From the NCBI GenBank assembly GCA_024305745.1, contig JAHRBS010000003.1:124001-188000 (forward strand): a stretch of 64,000 nucleotides of DNA, written 5' to 3'. Shown here in pieces: positions 11,105 to 23,200 of this stretch; the stretch's first letter is position 1, and each line of letters opens with the position of its first letter. The translations under genes were made by a program, and so were the position numbers. The stretch comes from Polyporus tsugae (taxonomy: Eukaryota > Basidiomycota > Agaricomycetes > Polyporales > Polyporaceae). The notes beneath the pieces are model-generated. The model was not told where the DNA came from. It saw only the letters and a list, made by a program, of their open reading frames with translations, and ran no database searches.

Positions 11105-14100
11105 GCGAGTGTCAATCAGTTAACTTTGTGGAGGCCAGTCCGAATCGCAAACACCGCCACCGACCGAGCGCGACTAGTGCCACGATCGGTTTGCGACGGG
11201 CAGCCAGTTCCATTGCGAAGGCCCTGGAGTCGAGCGTGAAGAGACCTGTCCAGTGAAGGGTGATCGGAGATCGATGCCTTCGGGGGGTTCGATGAGGTGG
11301 GGGCAGAGCAAAGAAGAGTGGGCCGGTCGATCGCGATGTGCGAGATGTCAATGAATCAAGCGCCAGGCGCACGGGCCGGGGACACGGCTGTGCGCCAAGA
11401 CGTCCTGCCAGGCCTGTCTCTGTCTGTGACTGCCCACCACAAGCCCACCAAGCACTGGCTGCTCCTCGCTGCCGCGACGCATTCTCCCCTGGCATTACCC
11501 TCCATCACACCCCTTCACTCAGGCATCGACCTCGATTCAGGCCCCCAGATCTCCACTGGCACATCGCGACTCAACCGACCCTCCCGCCCGTTTCCACAGG
11601 TCGCGCTACATACTAATAGAACACGCGTGCAGCAACAATGTTAACAGCCGCTGTCTCCGGGTGATGCAGGTCAATATATTTCGGTCCTCCTTCCCAGCTT
11701 CACTAGCCAAACCGCTGACTGCTTCCCATACCACAGTGCACTATGTACTACGTTCCGCCCCTCGTCGCCTGATTCTCAATGCCCGCTCGCCCGAGTGCGA
11801 GAAACGGTAAGTCAAAATTATCCACACTGCGGCCGCCCAGTGCGGATACAACTCGAGCTCGCGTTCGCGGTCGAGTACGGCTGCGATTGGACGCATCGGC
11901 CGCCATGCCGACCGCTCTACTAGCTCTGGGTGGAAAAGCACAGGCAGAGCGTATCTTGAATCGGAGAAGGGGTAGAGATGTAGAGAGATGTGCGGAGGGC
12001 GGGGGGCATGGTGTCTTCAACAGCAGGATCAATGCGTTACTTATACTCATGTCTCGCTCGTCTCTCTAGCCTCTCGCGCACGGACCCGTCCGGGTAATCG
12101 CCCCGGGCCCATTCCGATGGCCGATAAGAAGGGGGGCCGTCATACACGGTTGGTAAGTGTCCGGCCGGGGCCCCAGCCTCAGTGCGCATCCCAGCCTGAC
12201 GTGTTCGCATGGCAGAATCTTCGGGCGGTCTCTGTGTGCAACCCATTTCGGCGATCACTCGGCGCTGCACTTTTCCCGGGGTGCATGGACGTAAATCAGG
12301 GTGCAACGCCGCGCGTGCTGCAGAGCGGCGGACGCTGTCGTAAGCACATGTCAACGGTTGGTGGTTCTTCCGTCTCGCCGTGGGCTGTTCGGCAGAGCTC
12401 CTAGATTTTTTACAAGGCGGTGACGGCCCATGCTTACGCTACACGCGTCCACCCGGAATACGGCCAGAATTTTCCGCCGCGCTTGTGCATCCAACGTCCC
12501 GTGAGTTTGTTTCGCGTATGTTTCCATGTCATCCGTAACCCGACAGTATGTCATAGCGAGGATCGCCTCGAGTGCTGCCGATATCCCGCAGCAGAACCAC
12601 CCATCCGGTGCACGCTGGGGGCGCCCGGAGTTGTGACAAGAAACCTGAAGCACGCCGTTCAATTCCGCAACCCTGCGTCGTGGTGCAAGTCGGGGATATT
12701 ACACCTGCGCCGGTCATCACCCAGGGTTGCAATTCACAGAGGAATCACCACGAGGGTTTGCGCTTAGGACGGCGGGGGCGAGGGGTTTGTCGACGCTTAC
12801 TGGGATTGGTTCTCGGCTAACGGGTTACGTATTCATTGTTGTAGGTCCCTGCAGCGCCTACTTGACAGTCCGCGCATGCCTGCGCATGCGACGTCTAGCA
12901 CGCCGCGCAGTCGCGCCAAATCCAGTTCTTCCGCCTTCGCCGTCCGCCGTCCGCCGTCCGCTCTCGTCGGGATGAATGCCCCGGGCACGCACCCAACCGG
13001 TCACCTCACTGGCTTCCCCGCAACAGAGCTACCCAACTGCTCTATTCGCGAATCGAAAAACAACACGCGACGCGCATGCGCGACCATCCCAACGGAGCCC
13101 TCTCCCACATGCAATCCTGGCCGCGGAACTCTCGCGTCGGCACAGTATTAGGTCAGGGTCCATACGGTTATGCGCTATCGCTCTGTCGTTCTAGACGACA
13201 CCCATTTCGGGGCTTTTCGGGCGCGGTCCAACTCGGACCAAGGCTGCCAGTGGGCCCTTTCTCTGGAGTTTGTTTCCATCCGGACCGTACGTACTTCGTA
13301 TTCATCTGGTGCCGGATATCCCGCGAGGAAAATATTCGAGAGGACCTCCTAGATGTGTCTGTAGAATGATTTTGAGGTTGCATTAGACAGGGCTCCACCA
13401 AGCGCAAGGCTGCTGTCGGGATGCATACCAGGGTGCGGCGTTGTAGGCTGCTTCGTCGAGATACTATCGTGTGCAGTAGTACAAATTCATCACCTACTGC
13501 AAGCCTTCGCTCGGACCAATAACTTGAGACGTTCGTCCTGAGAGCGGGGCATCCCGAAGTTGAACTTAGGTCCAAGACGGCGAGTCCCGCCGCTTCGACC
13601 CCAGGCTTGGCAAAAAATTATAGCGTCCGAATACGGGGCGGCGGAGTGCAAGCCGAGCATCGAGAAACCACTGGCAGGACTGAGAACTTTGGTTTGAGAT
13701 GAGAAACAAATCTATGCACCCACGTGAAGGGAGCAAATGGTATCCCAAGACAGCGACGGCGAGCGAGACGGTCCGAGCTTGCCGGTCCACATTTGGCAGG
13801 ACCGGCCTGTCTCGGCGCTTCGACATTTCCCCAAGTTCGCTTGCAACCACCAAGGTACCGGTATACTGCTACGGCCCTTGTTCACCAGACCCTGACGCAT
13901 TTGACTTGAAATTTTACAAACTGGTTGTTTCCACGGATTTGCAAAAGGTATCCCGCCGACTGACTCTCAAAGTCCGCCTTCTTCGCACCCCCTCCCGAAT
14001 ACGGCTCTGTCGTCTCCCTCTGGGCCTCTGCCCTGATACAAGTTACATCGCCGCTTGCGACGCGGCGGCGAATTTACGGCAGCCGTACACCCCTGCTTGG

Positions 14101-17100
14101 TGTCATCTTGCCTGACAAACAAACACATGCTGCCAGGTGAGTTCATCACCGGTTTCGCGGCTCGCCCGCTCGTCCTTCATACGATCTTTCGCTGGATTGG
14201 ACGAGTCCGAGTAGGCATGTCTGTGGAGACTCTTACTTGGACTGCCGCCATGACCACGCGCACGGTCGGTGTGCTCTCTGGCGTTGCTTAATGCAGAGTC
14301 GCAGAGCGCATCGTTTCGCTGCATTTATTACAATCATTCTTGTGCCGCTGCCCACAGGTAGTAAGGCGTGTCGACGCGCCTCTTGCAGGGAGGCGATATG
14401 TCTACCACGGCATACCAGCCCTCCGGTTCCACGGGATGTTCGTGGGAAGCCCTGCCGTGAATTTTGCGCGTTTGAGATATGGGGCTTCCCCCTGAACGTT
14501 CAAGTTGTTCGTTCGATAGAAGGCTATCGTAGACGGGCATTGCTGAATCTACGCGGTGAACCTGGGCCATGAACGACTTAAGTTTGTGGACTGCCTACGT
14601 TTTGCCGTCACATACTGCACACCACCGCTCGGTGTCAGAGAAAGCCAGCCGCGAGCGTGCCGACAATGGGATCATGACGTAGCGATGGTACGTAGACCGC
14701 TACTGGCCGTCATCTATTGCAGCGTTGATAGAGTCGGCATCGGAGACAGCCGAAGCGATGTTCGCAAGCCGCTCTGCCATAAGATGGGAGACAGCCGAAA
14801 TCAAGTCGCGGCGTCGCTTCGCAGGCAGTCGACTGAGCGAGGATAGCAGCATACTGGCACTGCACCCGTTAGAGACATCTGTTGGTGCGATTATCACGAG
14901 CCCCACCTGGAAATTTTTCTGTTGCGCTGCAGCTTGGATTCATTTGTGTCTGGGAACAGTGCTGCCGGCGCAGTCATTGCGTTGCTTTCAAAGAGTTACA
15001 CACTGCGCACCCGAGCCAAGGCCGAGGAGGACGTGCTTCGCGGCAGAGCATATGCGCCTTTGTGTTCCATTCGAGCTCGGTCTCCAGACAGCCACACGTC
15101 GTCCTCTGTGGGGGCCCATTCGGCGAGCCGCTCTGCCGGAAAGCCAAAGTCGGCTGGAATCACGCTGTGGCATGAAGTCCTCGTGCCGTGCAAAGCCGGG
15201 GCATAGAATAGCCTCGATGCGCCAGAGACGGTTATCACGTACTCGCACGCACGTCAGTCACGGCCGGTTACTGAACAGAACGGGATCTTTGACTGCAGGT
15301 ATAATCAGCTTCATTTCGCAATCCATTGCTTGGCGTATGCAGGTATGCGTCCCTGATCAGGCAAGCTCGGTTGCCAGAGTTCCGAGCGCGATATGTTGTG
15401 CGGACCATCACGCCCATTTCGCTAGGAGTATGGTTACGGAAAGCGCTCTCACGCGCGTCGACCATCCGACTGGGTAGCTCCGCACCACTTGCGGGCCTCT
15501 CACGCGCTTACGTCCGACCACCTCGACGATGTCAGACCAACGCAAGTGTCCTGGAAGCTCGACGAGAACTTGAAGGTAAATTGGACACAGCAGCTCCGCA
15601 CATTCCTGATCCACACATTCGTTCGAGGAATGTGCCGGGCTTTGGGACGTGCGGAGCTGCATACACCGCTGGTGTTACATTCATCCGGTGCGCTAGATCG
15701 CTGACCCTGTATCAAACACGCGCTCACGCCTAAACATTAGGGAAGGGAACGACCGTGCGGCTGGACAGCAGAGCAGGGAATTGGACGCTCTGTAGGTAAG
15801 TACACCCAGAAATACGCGTAAATGTAAATATAGCCTGACATCTTCTCGTTGTTTAGCCATGGCTCGCCACCAACGACTGCCTGAGGTGTAGTGCGTGTCC
15901 AAAATTGTAGACCGCATGCGCTGCCATTCTCGACGACGGATTGGGCGGAATCCGAAATTTCGTGCAAGGCAATCATGACGAGACGCGACTCGCCGTTAGA
16001 GCGGTCGGTATCAGCCTGACGTACGTGATTTTGATCGTTACCTCCTCTTGGCAAGACGATCCTGACGTCTATTGCGGTGTTTGATGCATGGCCCTTCTCC
16101 ACTTCGCAGCTGTACACGCCAGATGCGCGGCGACGGATTCCGCGTACCATTGCTGATCGTCTGAAACGGCCAGCGGGTACACTGGCAATAGGGTCATCTA
16201 TGATCCCTGACCGCTGCATGCTGCTGGCGACTTCGGCGGCGATGTGGCGGCTGGCCGCGGCGTCCGGCTGCCTGGATGCAACAGTTCGCGAGCTGGCGGA
16301 CGGAAACGTCGGAGTCGGCTGGAATCAAGTGCCGGCGCCGCGCGAGGTCTTTTGGGATGCCAGGGAGCTCCTTTCGAAGGTGAGCGTGCACGCCAGGCTG
16401 ACGTTGTACTCGCATTCACCAGGGCGAACGGTTACAGACTTGCGCGCCGAGCACGCAGGCGAGGACCCGTCTCTGTGTCCGCTTCGGCCTCACCACGCCC
16501 GACACCGCGTCCAATTGGACACTACTCAACGTAACCGATTACTTCGGTGGTAGCCTGTTGCCGCACTGTGCGGTTGTCGTACTCAACCCTGCGGATCCGG
16601 CTCGCAAACAGCCGCTCCCAGAACGGCGTTACAGGTGCCGTCGTCAAATTTTAGTGCGTACGTGTTCGCTTGGGGAGCTCGGAAGTCCGAGTTTAACGAC
16701 GATCATTTCGCCCATTTCGTCAGGGTAGATTGGAGAAGGCGCTCTCGCGTACGTCCATCCGACACACGCAGCGCGGGTGCATATCCCGCACTTCCACTCT
16801 AATGAGGGTGCGTGCCGTCTCGAGTCCACGGTGAGTACCAAATATGATCTTCCCGGTGGGTGGCATGAGTGCTCACAGTACGCGGCACGTATCGACGGCC
16901 GGACGCTTTCCAGGAGCTTTATTTTGCGGTTGGCACTGTCGGGGCCGGGGCCCGCCGTCGCACACCCGCACGGTCTGTGCCAGTGTGAAGGAATCTGCGG
17001 AGCCGCGTGGATCACTAGCAAAAAGCTAGAGGGACTCGGCTATTCTAAAACTTTCCGACGCCAGGATACCTCGGCGACCCGGTCGATTACTACCTTTCAG

Positions 17101-18415
17101 CTCCTGTACCTGCCCGGATCCGGATTTACGCGGTTGCTGGCGGGGTCAGTACTCGCATCGCGGGCATGCCTAACTCCGAGACACCGCGCATCCGAACACT
17201 GTGTAAGTACATGTACCGGAGATAAGAACGCGGACTTGGAACTGACTTCTGCCCCTAGTATAATAAGCGGTCGGATAGAGACGACCGTGGCCTGGAAGGC
17301 GCTCCTAAGAAACAATTGCACATGTGTGGGTTGAAGAGGGATATTACGTCCGAGACGGAGACGGAGACGGAGACGTAGGAACGGCGTACGTGATACAGTC
17401 GCTACATCCTCATGGCCGATTGATATTGACGTCCATTGATGCATGGCCCTAGATATTATCGCTTCCTTCTCGCGTGCGCCGGATGCGCGCGCATCTGCTC
17501 CAGGTTCAGGGTCCCGTGCGAATGCTGCGCCAAGAGGCGTAAACAGGCGGATATCGACTGAGCAACAGAACCACCCAACCTACGCTGGGTTGAACGGAGC
17601 GCTCAACCCGGATACGCAGCCGAGCGAGAGCACCGCGAATGATCTCGATTGCACCCTTCCCCCGGCTAGCTCTTGGTGAGTCGCAGTACGGGCGTAAACG
17701 GTTGACTGATTAATGCAATGCCGACAGACTCGATGCACCTCATGCGTCTGAGAGCACCAGTCATTCGCAGACTCGTTCGGTCAGTCCGGCGGTGGCTCTT
17801 GCGTGCCAATGGTGTCTCCAAATGCCGGGACGTGAGGTCGCGGAATGGTCATTGGGTTAACTTCTAGCTCTGCCGCTAAAGACCCACGACAGACGCACCG
17901 CCTCTGGTAGAATTCGCCGTTCTGCATGGGTCTTCCCATCAGCAACTTGCCTGAATATGGCATCGGAAGATACGAGGTACGCGCGTCGCGGATCGTTGAT
18001 CTCGGGCACAGCGTCTGACCCTCCTTCCTGGTTTCGGGACTCGCAGTATCGGGCTGCCGCACTTGGCTTCCGAGTGGCAGGGACTGCGCGGTCCGTGCCC
18101 TCTGCTGCCCGCCCACCACGAGTCCTTCCGGGGCGTGGACCCCCAACTCCTCGTGGACCTCCAACTCCTCGTGGACCCCCAACTCCTCGTGGACCCCCAA
18201 CTCCTCGTGGACCTCCAATTCCTGGTGGACCTCCAATTCCTCGTGGACCCCCAACTCCTCGTGGACCCCCAACTCCTCGTGGACCTCCAATTCGCTCCCC
18301 AAGTCCGTGTTTGTTCCCCTGGCTGGACACCCCCCGTGTCCCTGGGACAAATAAACATCGCGGATCACTCCGAGTCCGCGAGCACACCCGTCGCACTGGC
18401 AGCATCCCCCGTGAA
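11105..18415 (+). other. 7.3-kb block N with no recognisable gene, copy 1
   Basis: Follows the ARP2 3' flank and ends at the grafted leader. Open frames reach about 250 residues but lack known motifs, plausible intron chains or reverse transcriptase, transposase or integrase signatures, and no terminal repeats are seen. Faint internal duplications exist, for example 15409-15475 with 16708-16765 and 16013-16090 with 17380-17450, about 1.3-1.37 kb apart, suggesting an old degenerate repeat. A short GAGACG run lies at about 17352-17375. An intact second copy is at 20300-27610. Confidence 0.7.
18134..18295 (+). repeat. 18-bp minisatellite, nine units (copy 1)
   Basis: Nine tandem 18-bp units of the form CGTGGACCCCCAACTCCT, with C/T variants at two positions and one G start. 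Because 18 is divisible by three, all frames stay open: one plus frame reads (PQLLVD)n, another (RGPPTP)n, and the minus strand reads (HEELGV)n or (GGPRGV)n. It lies about 120 bp upstream of the leader copy. Confidence 0.95.
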
Positions 18416-18471
18416 CGACTACCACGACACACAACGACCCAGCCTTTCTCCTTTGATCTGCTTTCGCCATG
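18416..18471 (+). other. Grafted ARP2 leader and start codon (copy 1)
   Basis: These 56 bp match 8968-9023 upstream of and including the ARP2 ATG, with two mismatches (18429 A for G8981; 18464 T for C9016). Homology stops abruptly at 18416. The ATG at 18469-18471 is followed directly by the first base of ARP2 exon 3 instead of the rest of exon 1. Read from this ATG, exon 3 is out of frame and stops after 22 codons. Confidence 0.9.
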
Positions 18472-20157
18472 TATTCCCCTCTATCGTCGGCCGACCCATC
18501 CTGCGCGCCGAGGAACGCGTCGCGGGCTCAGCAGTGATCAAGGATGTGATGATCGGTGACGAGGCGGCGGAGAACCGCAACTACCTGCAGGTGACGCAGC
18601 CGATGGAGCACGGTATCGTGCGCAACTGGGAGGACATGAAGCTCCTGTGGGACTACACCTTCGACGAGAAGCTCCGGGTCGACACCCGGGGCCGCAAGGT
18701 GCTCCTCACGGAGCCGCCGATGAACCCGAAGGCGAATAGGCAACGGATGGCGCAGGTCATGTTCGAGGAGTATGGCTTCCAGGGCGTGTATGTCGCCATC
18801 CAGGCCGTGTTGACGCTGTATGCGCAAGGTGCGTCTCGTATTTGCAATTACAGGTGTGGAGAAATACCGTGCAGAGGTGTATCATCGCAAAGAAGTCACC
18901 GTTTCCTGGGGATGTAAAGGTGACACAGTGGTGTCGAGAATGAGTGGTTCCGCCCCTGACATCTGCGAGACGGGGGCCGGAAAGAGAGACTTCCTGCGTG
19001 AGGAAAGGTGTTGATGTCGCAAAGAACCGTCTGATCATGTGCCTCTCTCGGATGCTTTCACAGAGTGGGGAAAGATATAAGAAAAGTGGCTGGAAAGCAT
19101 TTCCTGCTTATTGAAACTGTGGTTTCCTCCCGTGTATCGGAGGATTCTGTGGTATTCAATGGAACAAAACTAGGCATCTACCAAAATTTGACCTGCATTT
19201 GAACGCGAGGGCCGGTCGTAGCATCCTCCATGAACGATGTACTGACGGTTTCATCGGTCCGTAGGTCTGACAACCGGTGTGGTCGTCGACTCCGGAGACG
19301 GTGTCACGCACATCGTACCGGTATACGACGGCTTCGCACTCCCCCATCTGACACGGCGACTAGACATCGCTGGGCGCGACGTGACGCGCTACCTGATCAA
19401 GCTCCTCCTCATGCGCGGGTACGCCTTCAACCGGACAGCAGACTTCGAGACCGTCCGGGAGATCAAGGAGAAGCTCTGCTACGTCAGCTACGACCTCGAC
19501 CTCGACACGCGGCTATCGGAAGAGACGACTGTCCTCGTCGAAACCTACACCGTAAGCTCCTCCCTCTTGCCAATACGCTGCTGTTTATCCAAGTTTGCGT
19601 AGCTCCCCGACGGCCGTGTAATCAAAATCGGTTCCGAGCGGTTTGAAGCCCCCGAATGCATGTTCCAGCCGCACCTCGTCGACGTCGAGCAGCCGGGCGT
19701 CGCAGAGATGCTCTTCCAGACGATCCAGACCGCAGCAGTCGACCTCCGCACCGAGCTCTACAAGCACATCGTCCTCTCGGGCGGCTCGAGCATGTACCCC
19801 GGCCTACCGAGCCGGCTCGAGAAGGAGATGAAGCAGCTCTACCTCACCCGCGTCCTCAACGGCGACCCCTCGCGGCTGAACGTGCGTCTCCTTTCTCTTC
19901 CCTCAGCCCTCCTCCTCTTCTAGTTGCATAAATTCGCGTCATGGATGCTGAGGATGTTTTCATTTTCGCTTTCGGGCGTACAGAAATTCAAGATCCGCAT
20001 CGAGGACCCGCCACGCCGGAAGCACATGGTCTTCCTCGGCGGTGCGGTGCTTGCGGACATCATGAAGCAGCGCGAGGAGTTCTGGGTCACGCGCGAGGAG
20101 TGGTTCGAGCAGGGTGTGCGCGCGTTGGACAAGCTCGGGCGCGGCGAGAACAACTGA
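18472..20157 (+). pseudogene. ARP2: ARP2 copy 2, lacking exons 1 and 2
   Basis: Contains exons 3-6 (18472-18828, 19265-19551, 19603-19881, 19984-20157) with intact splice sites, no stop codons and the same terminal TGA as the full gene. Residues 1-28 are missing, including the first nucleotide-binding loop, so it cannot make normal ARP2. The natural reading frame remains open upstream: a 284-codon frame from 18063 runs through the minisatellite into [12 protein letters not shown]. This happens because CAT-G precedes exon 3 both here and at the real exon 2 end. The first Met inside exon 3 (near 18548) could start a shorter product. Expression is unknown; a dead or dominant-interfering product is most likely. 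Confidence 0.9.
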
Positions 20158-20299
20158 GCGTGCTGCTGAGTTGGACGCGGACGGTTCGGTAGTATTGTAA
20201 TCATGCTGTAACAATGTTGTTTTGGATGACGGATCTGCAGACCTCCATCTACGTCGTGGGCCGTTTGTCTGAGGAAAGCACGTCCAGCGGGCGTTGTGG

Positions 20300-23200
20300 G
20301 CGAGTGTCAATCAGTTAACTTTGTGGAGGCCAGTCCGAATCGCAAACACCGCCACCGACCGAGCGCGACTAGTGCCACGATCGGTTTGCGACGGGCAGCC
20401 AGTTCCATTGCGAAGGCCCTGGAGTCGAGCGTGAAGAGACCTGTCCAGTGAAGGGTGATCGGAGATCGATGCCTTCGGGGGGTTCGATGAGGTGGGGGCA
20501 GAGCAAAGAAGAGTGGGCCGGTCGATCGCGATGTGCGAGATGTCAATGAATCAAGCGCCAGGCGCACGGGCCGGGGACACGGCTGTGCGCCAAGACGTCC
20601 TGCCAGGCCTGTCTCTGTCTGTGACTGCCCACCACAAGCCCACCAAGCACTGGCTGCTCCTCGCTGCCGCGACGCATTCTCCCCTGGCATTACCCTCCAT
20701 CACACCCCTTCACTCAGGCATCGACCTCGATTCAGGCCCCCAGATCTCCACTGGCACATCGCGACTCAACCGACCCTCCCGCCCGTTTCCACAGGTCGCG
20801 CTACATACTAATAGAACACGCGTGCAGCAACAATGTTAACAGCCGCTGTCTCCGGGTGATGCAGGTCAATATATTTCGGTCCTCCTTCCCAGCTTCACTA
20901 GCCAAACCGCTGACTGCTTCCCATACCACAGTGCACTATGTACTACGTTCCGCCCCTCGTCGCCTGATTCTCAATGCCCGCTCGCCCGAGTGCGAGAAAC
21001 GGTAAGTCAAAATTATCCACACTGCGGCCGCCCAGTGCGGATACAACTCGAGCTCGCGTTCGCGGTCGAGTACGGCTGCGATTGGACGCATCGGCCGCCA
21101 TGCCGACCGCTCTACTAGCTCTGGGTGGAAAAGCACAGGCAGAGCGTATCTTGAATCGGAGAAGGGGTAGAGATGTAGAGAGATGTGCGGAGGGCGGGGG
21201 GCATGGTGTCTTCAACAGCAGGATCAATGCGTTACTTATACTCATGTCTCGCTCGTCTCTCTAGCCTCTCGCGCACGGACCCGTCCGGGTAATCGCCCCG
21301 GGCCCATTCCGATGGCCGATAAGAAGGGGGGCCGTCATACACGGTTGGTAAGTGTCCGGCCGGGGCCCCAGCCTCAGTGCGCATCCCAGCCTGACGTGTT
21401 CGCATGGCAGAATCTTCGGGCGGTCTCTGTGTGCAACCCATTTCGGCGATCACTCGGCGCTGCACTTTTCCCGGGGTGCATGGACGTAAATCAGGGTGCA
21501 ACGCCGCGCGTGCTGCAGAGCGGCGGACGCTGTCGTAAGCACATGTCAACGGTTGGTGGTTCTTCCGTCTCGCCGTGGGCTGTTCGGCAGAGCTCCTAGA
21601 TTTTTTACAAGGCGGTGACGGCCCATGCTTACGCTACACGCGTCCACCCGGAATACGGCCAGAATTTTCCGCCGCGCTTGTGCATCCAACGTCCCGTGAG
21701 TTTGTTTCGCGTATGTTTCCATGTCATCCGTAACCCGACAGTATGTCATAGCGAGGATCGCCTCGAGTGCTGCCGATATCCCGCAGCAGAACCACCCATC
21801 CGGTGCACGCTGGGGGCGCCCGGAGTTGTGACAAGAAACCTGAAGCACGCCGTTCAATTCCGCAACCCTGCGTCGTGGTGCAAGTCGGGGATATTACACC
21901 TGCGCCGGTCATCACCCAGGGTTGCAATTCACAGAGGAATCACCACGAGGGTTTGCGCTTAGGACGGCGGGGGCGAGGGGTTTGTCGACGCTTACTGGGA
22001 TTGGTTCTCGGCTAACGGGTTACGTATTCATTGTTGTAGGTCCCTGCAGCGCCTACTTGACAGTCCGCGCATGCCTGCGCATGCGACGTCTAGCACGCCG
22101 CGCAGTCGCGCCAAATCCAGTTCTTCCGCCTTCGCCGTCCGCCGTCCGCCGTCCGCTCTCGTCGGGATGAATGCCCCGGGCACGCACCCAACCGGTCACC
22201 TCACTGGCTTCCCCGCAACAGAGCTACCCAACTGCTCTATTCGCGAATCGAAAAACAACACGCGACGCGCATGCGCGACCATCCCAACGGAGCCCTCTCC
22301 CACATGCAATCCTGGCCGCGGAACTCTCGCGTCGGCACAGTATTAGGTCAGGGTCCATACGGTTATGCGCTATCGCTCTGTCGTTCTAGACGACACCCAT
22401 TTCGGGGCTTTTCGGGCGCGGTCCAACTCGGACCAAGGCTGCCAGTGGGCCCTTTCTCTGGAGTTTGTTTCCATCCGGACCGTACGTACTTCGTATTCAT
22501 CTGGTGCCGGATATCCCGCGAGGAAAATATTCGAGAGGACCTCCTAGATGTGTCTGTAGAATGATTTTGAGGTTGCATTAGACAGGGCTCCACCAAGCGC
22601 AAGGCTGCTGTCGGGATGCATACCAGGGTGCGGCGTTGTAGGCTGCTTCGTCGAGATACTATCGTGTGCAGTAGTACAAATTCATCACCTACTGCAAGCC
22701 TTCGCTCGGACCAATAACTTGAGACGTTCGTCCTGAGAGCGGGGCATCCCGAAGTTGAACTTAGGTCCAAGACGGCGAGTCCCGCCGCTTCGACCCCAGG
22801 CTTGGCAAAAAATTATAGCGTCCGAATACGGGGCGGCGGAGTGCAAGCCGAGCATCGAGAAACCACTGGCAGGACTGAGAACTTTGGTTTGAGATGAGAA
22901 ACAAATCTATGCACCCACGTGAAGGGAGCAAATGGTATCCCAAGACAGCGACGGCGAGCGAGACGGTCCGAGCTTGCCGGTCCACATTTGGCAGGACCGG
23001 CCTGTCTCGGCGCTTCGACATTTCCCCAAGTTCGCTTGCAACCACCAAGGTACCGGTATACTGCTACGGCCCTTGTTCACCAGACCCTGACGCATTTGAC
23101 TTGAAATTTTACAAACTGGTTGTTTCCACGGATTTGCAAAAGGTATCCCGCCGACTGACTCTCAAAGTCCGCCTTCTTCGCACCCCCTCCCGAATACGGC

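Larger units (their letters stand above)
9276..18470 (+). repeat. 9,195-bp tandem repeat, unit 1
   Basis: Starts at the last base of ARP2 intron 2 and exon 3, runs through the rest of ARP2, a 7.3-kb non-genic block, a minisatellite and a leader copy, and ends at the ATG joined to unit 2. Compared with unit 2 at a fixed offset of 9,195, I see only two base differences: 9482 (C versus G, synonymous) and 9729 (T versus C, intron 3). Junctions and internal features match base for base. Confidence 0.95.

Noticed and set aside
18000..18075. Sulfatase-modifying (formylglycine enzyme) signature because of a GFRVAG-like peptide
   Set aside because: Only a six-residue resemblance. Other conserved blocks of that family are absent and the frame runs into the minisatellite.
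11105..18415. Many 70-250-codon frames in block N as genes
   Set aside because: They lie in GC-rich DNA where stops are rare, on both strands and all frames, without motifs or coherent introns, so they look like chance frames.
17781..18470. 229-codon minus-strand frame as a collagen- or glutamate-repeat protein
   Set aside because: Most of its length is the minisatellite, which keeps every frame open, and the rest is the antisense of the ARP2 leader.
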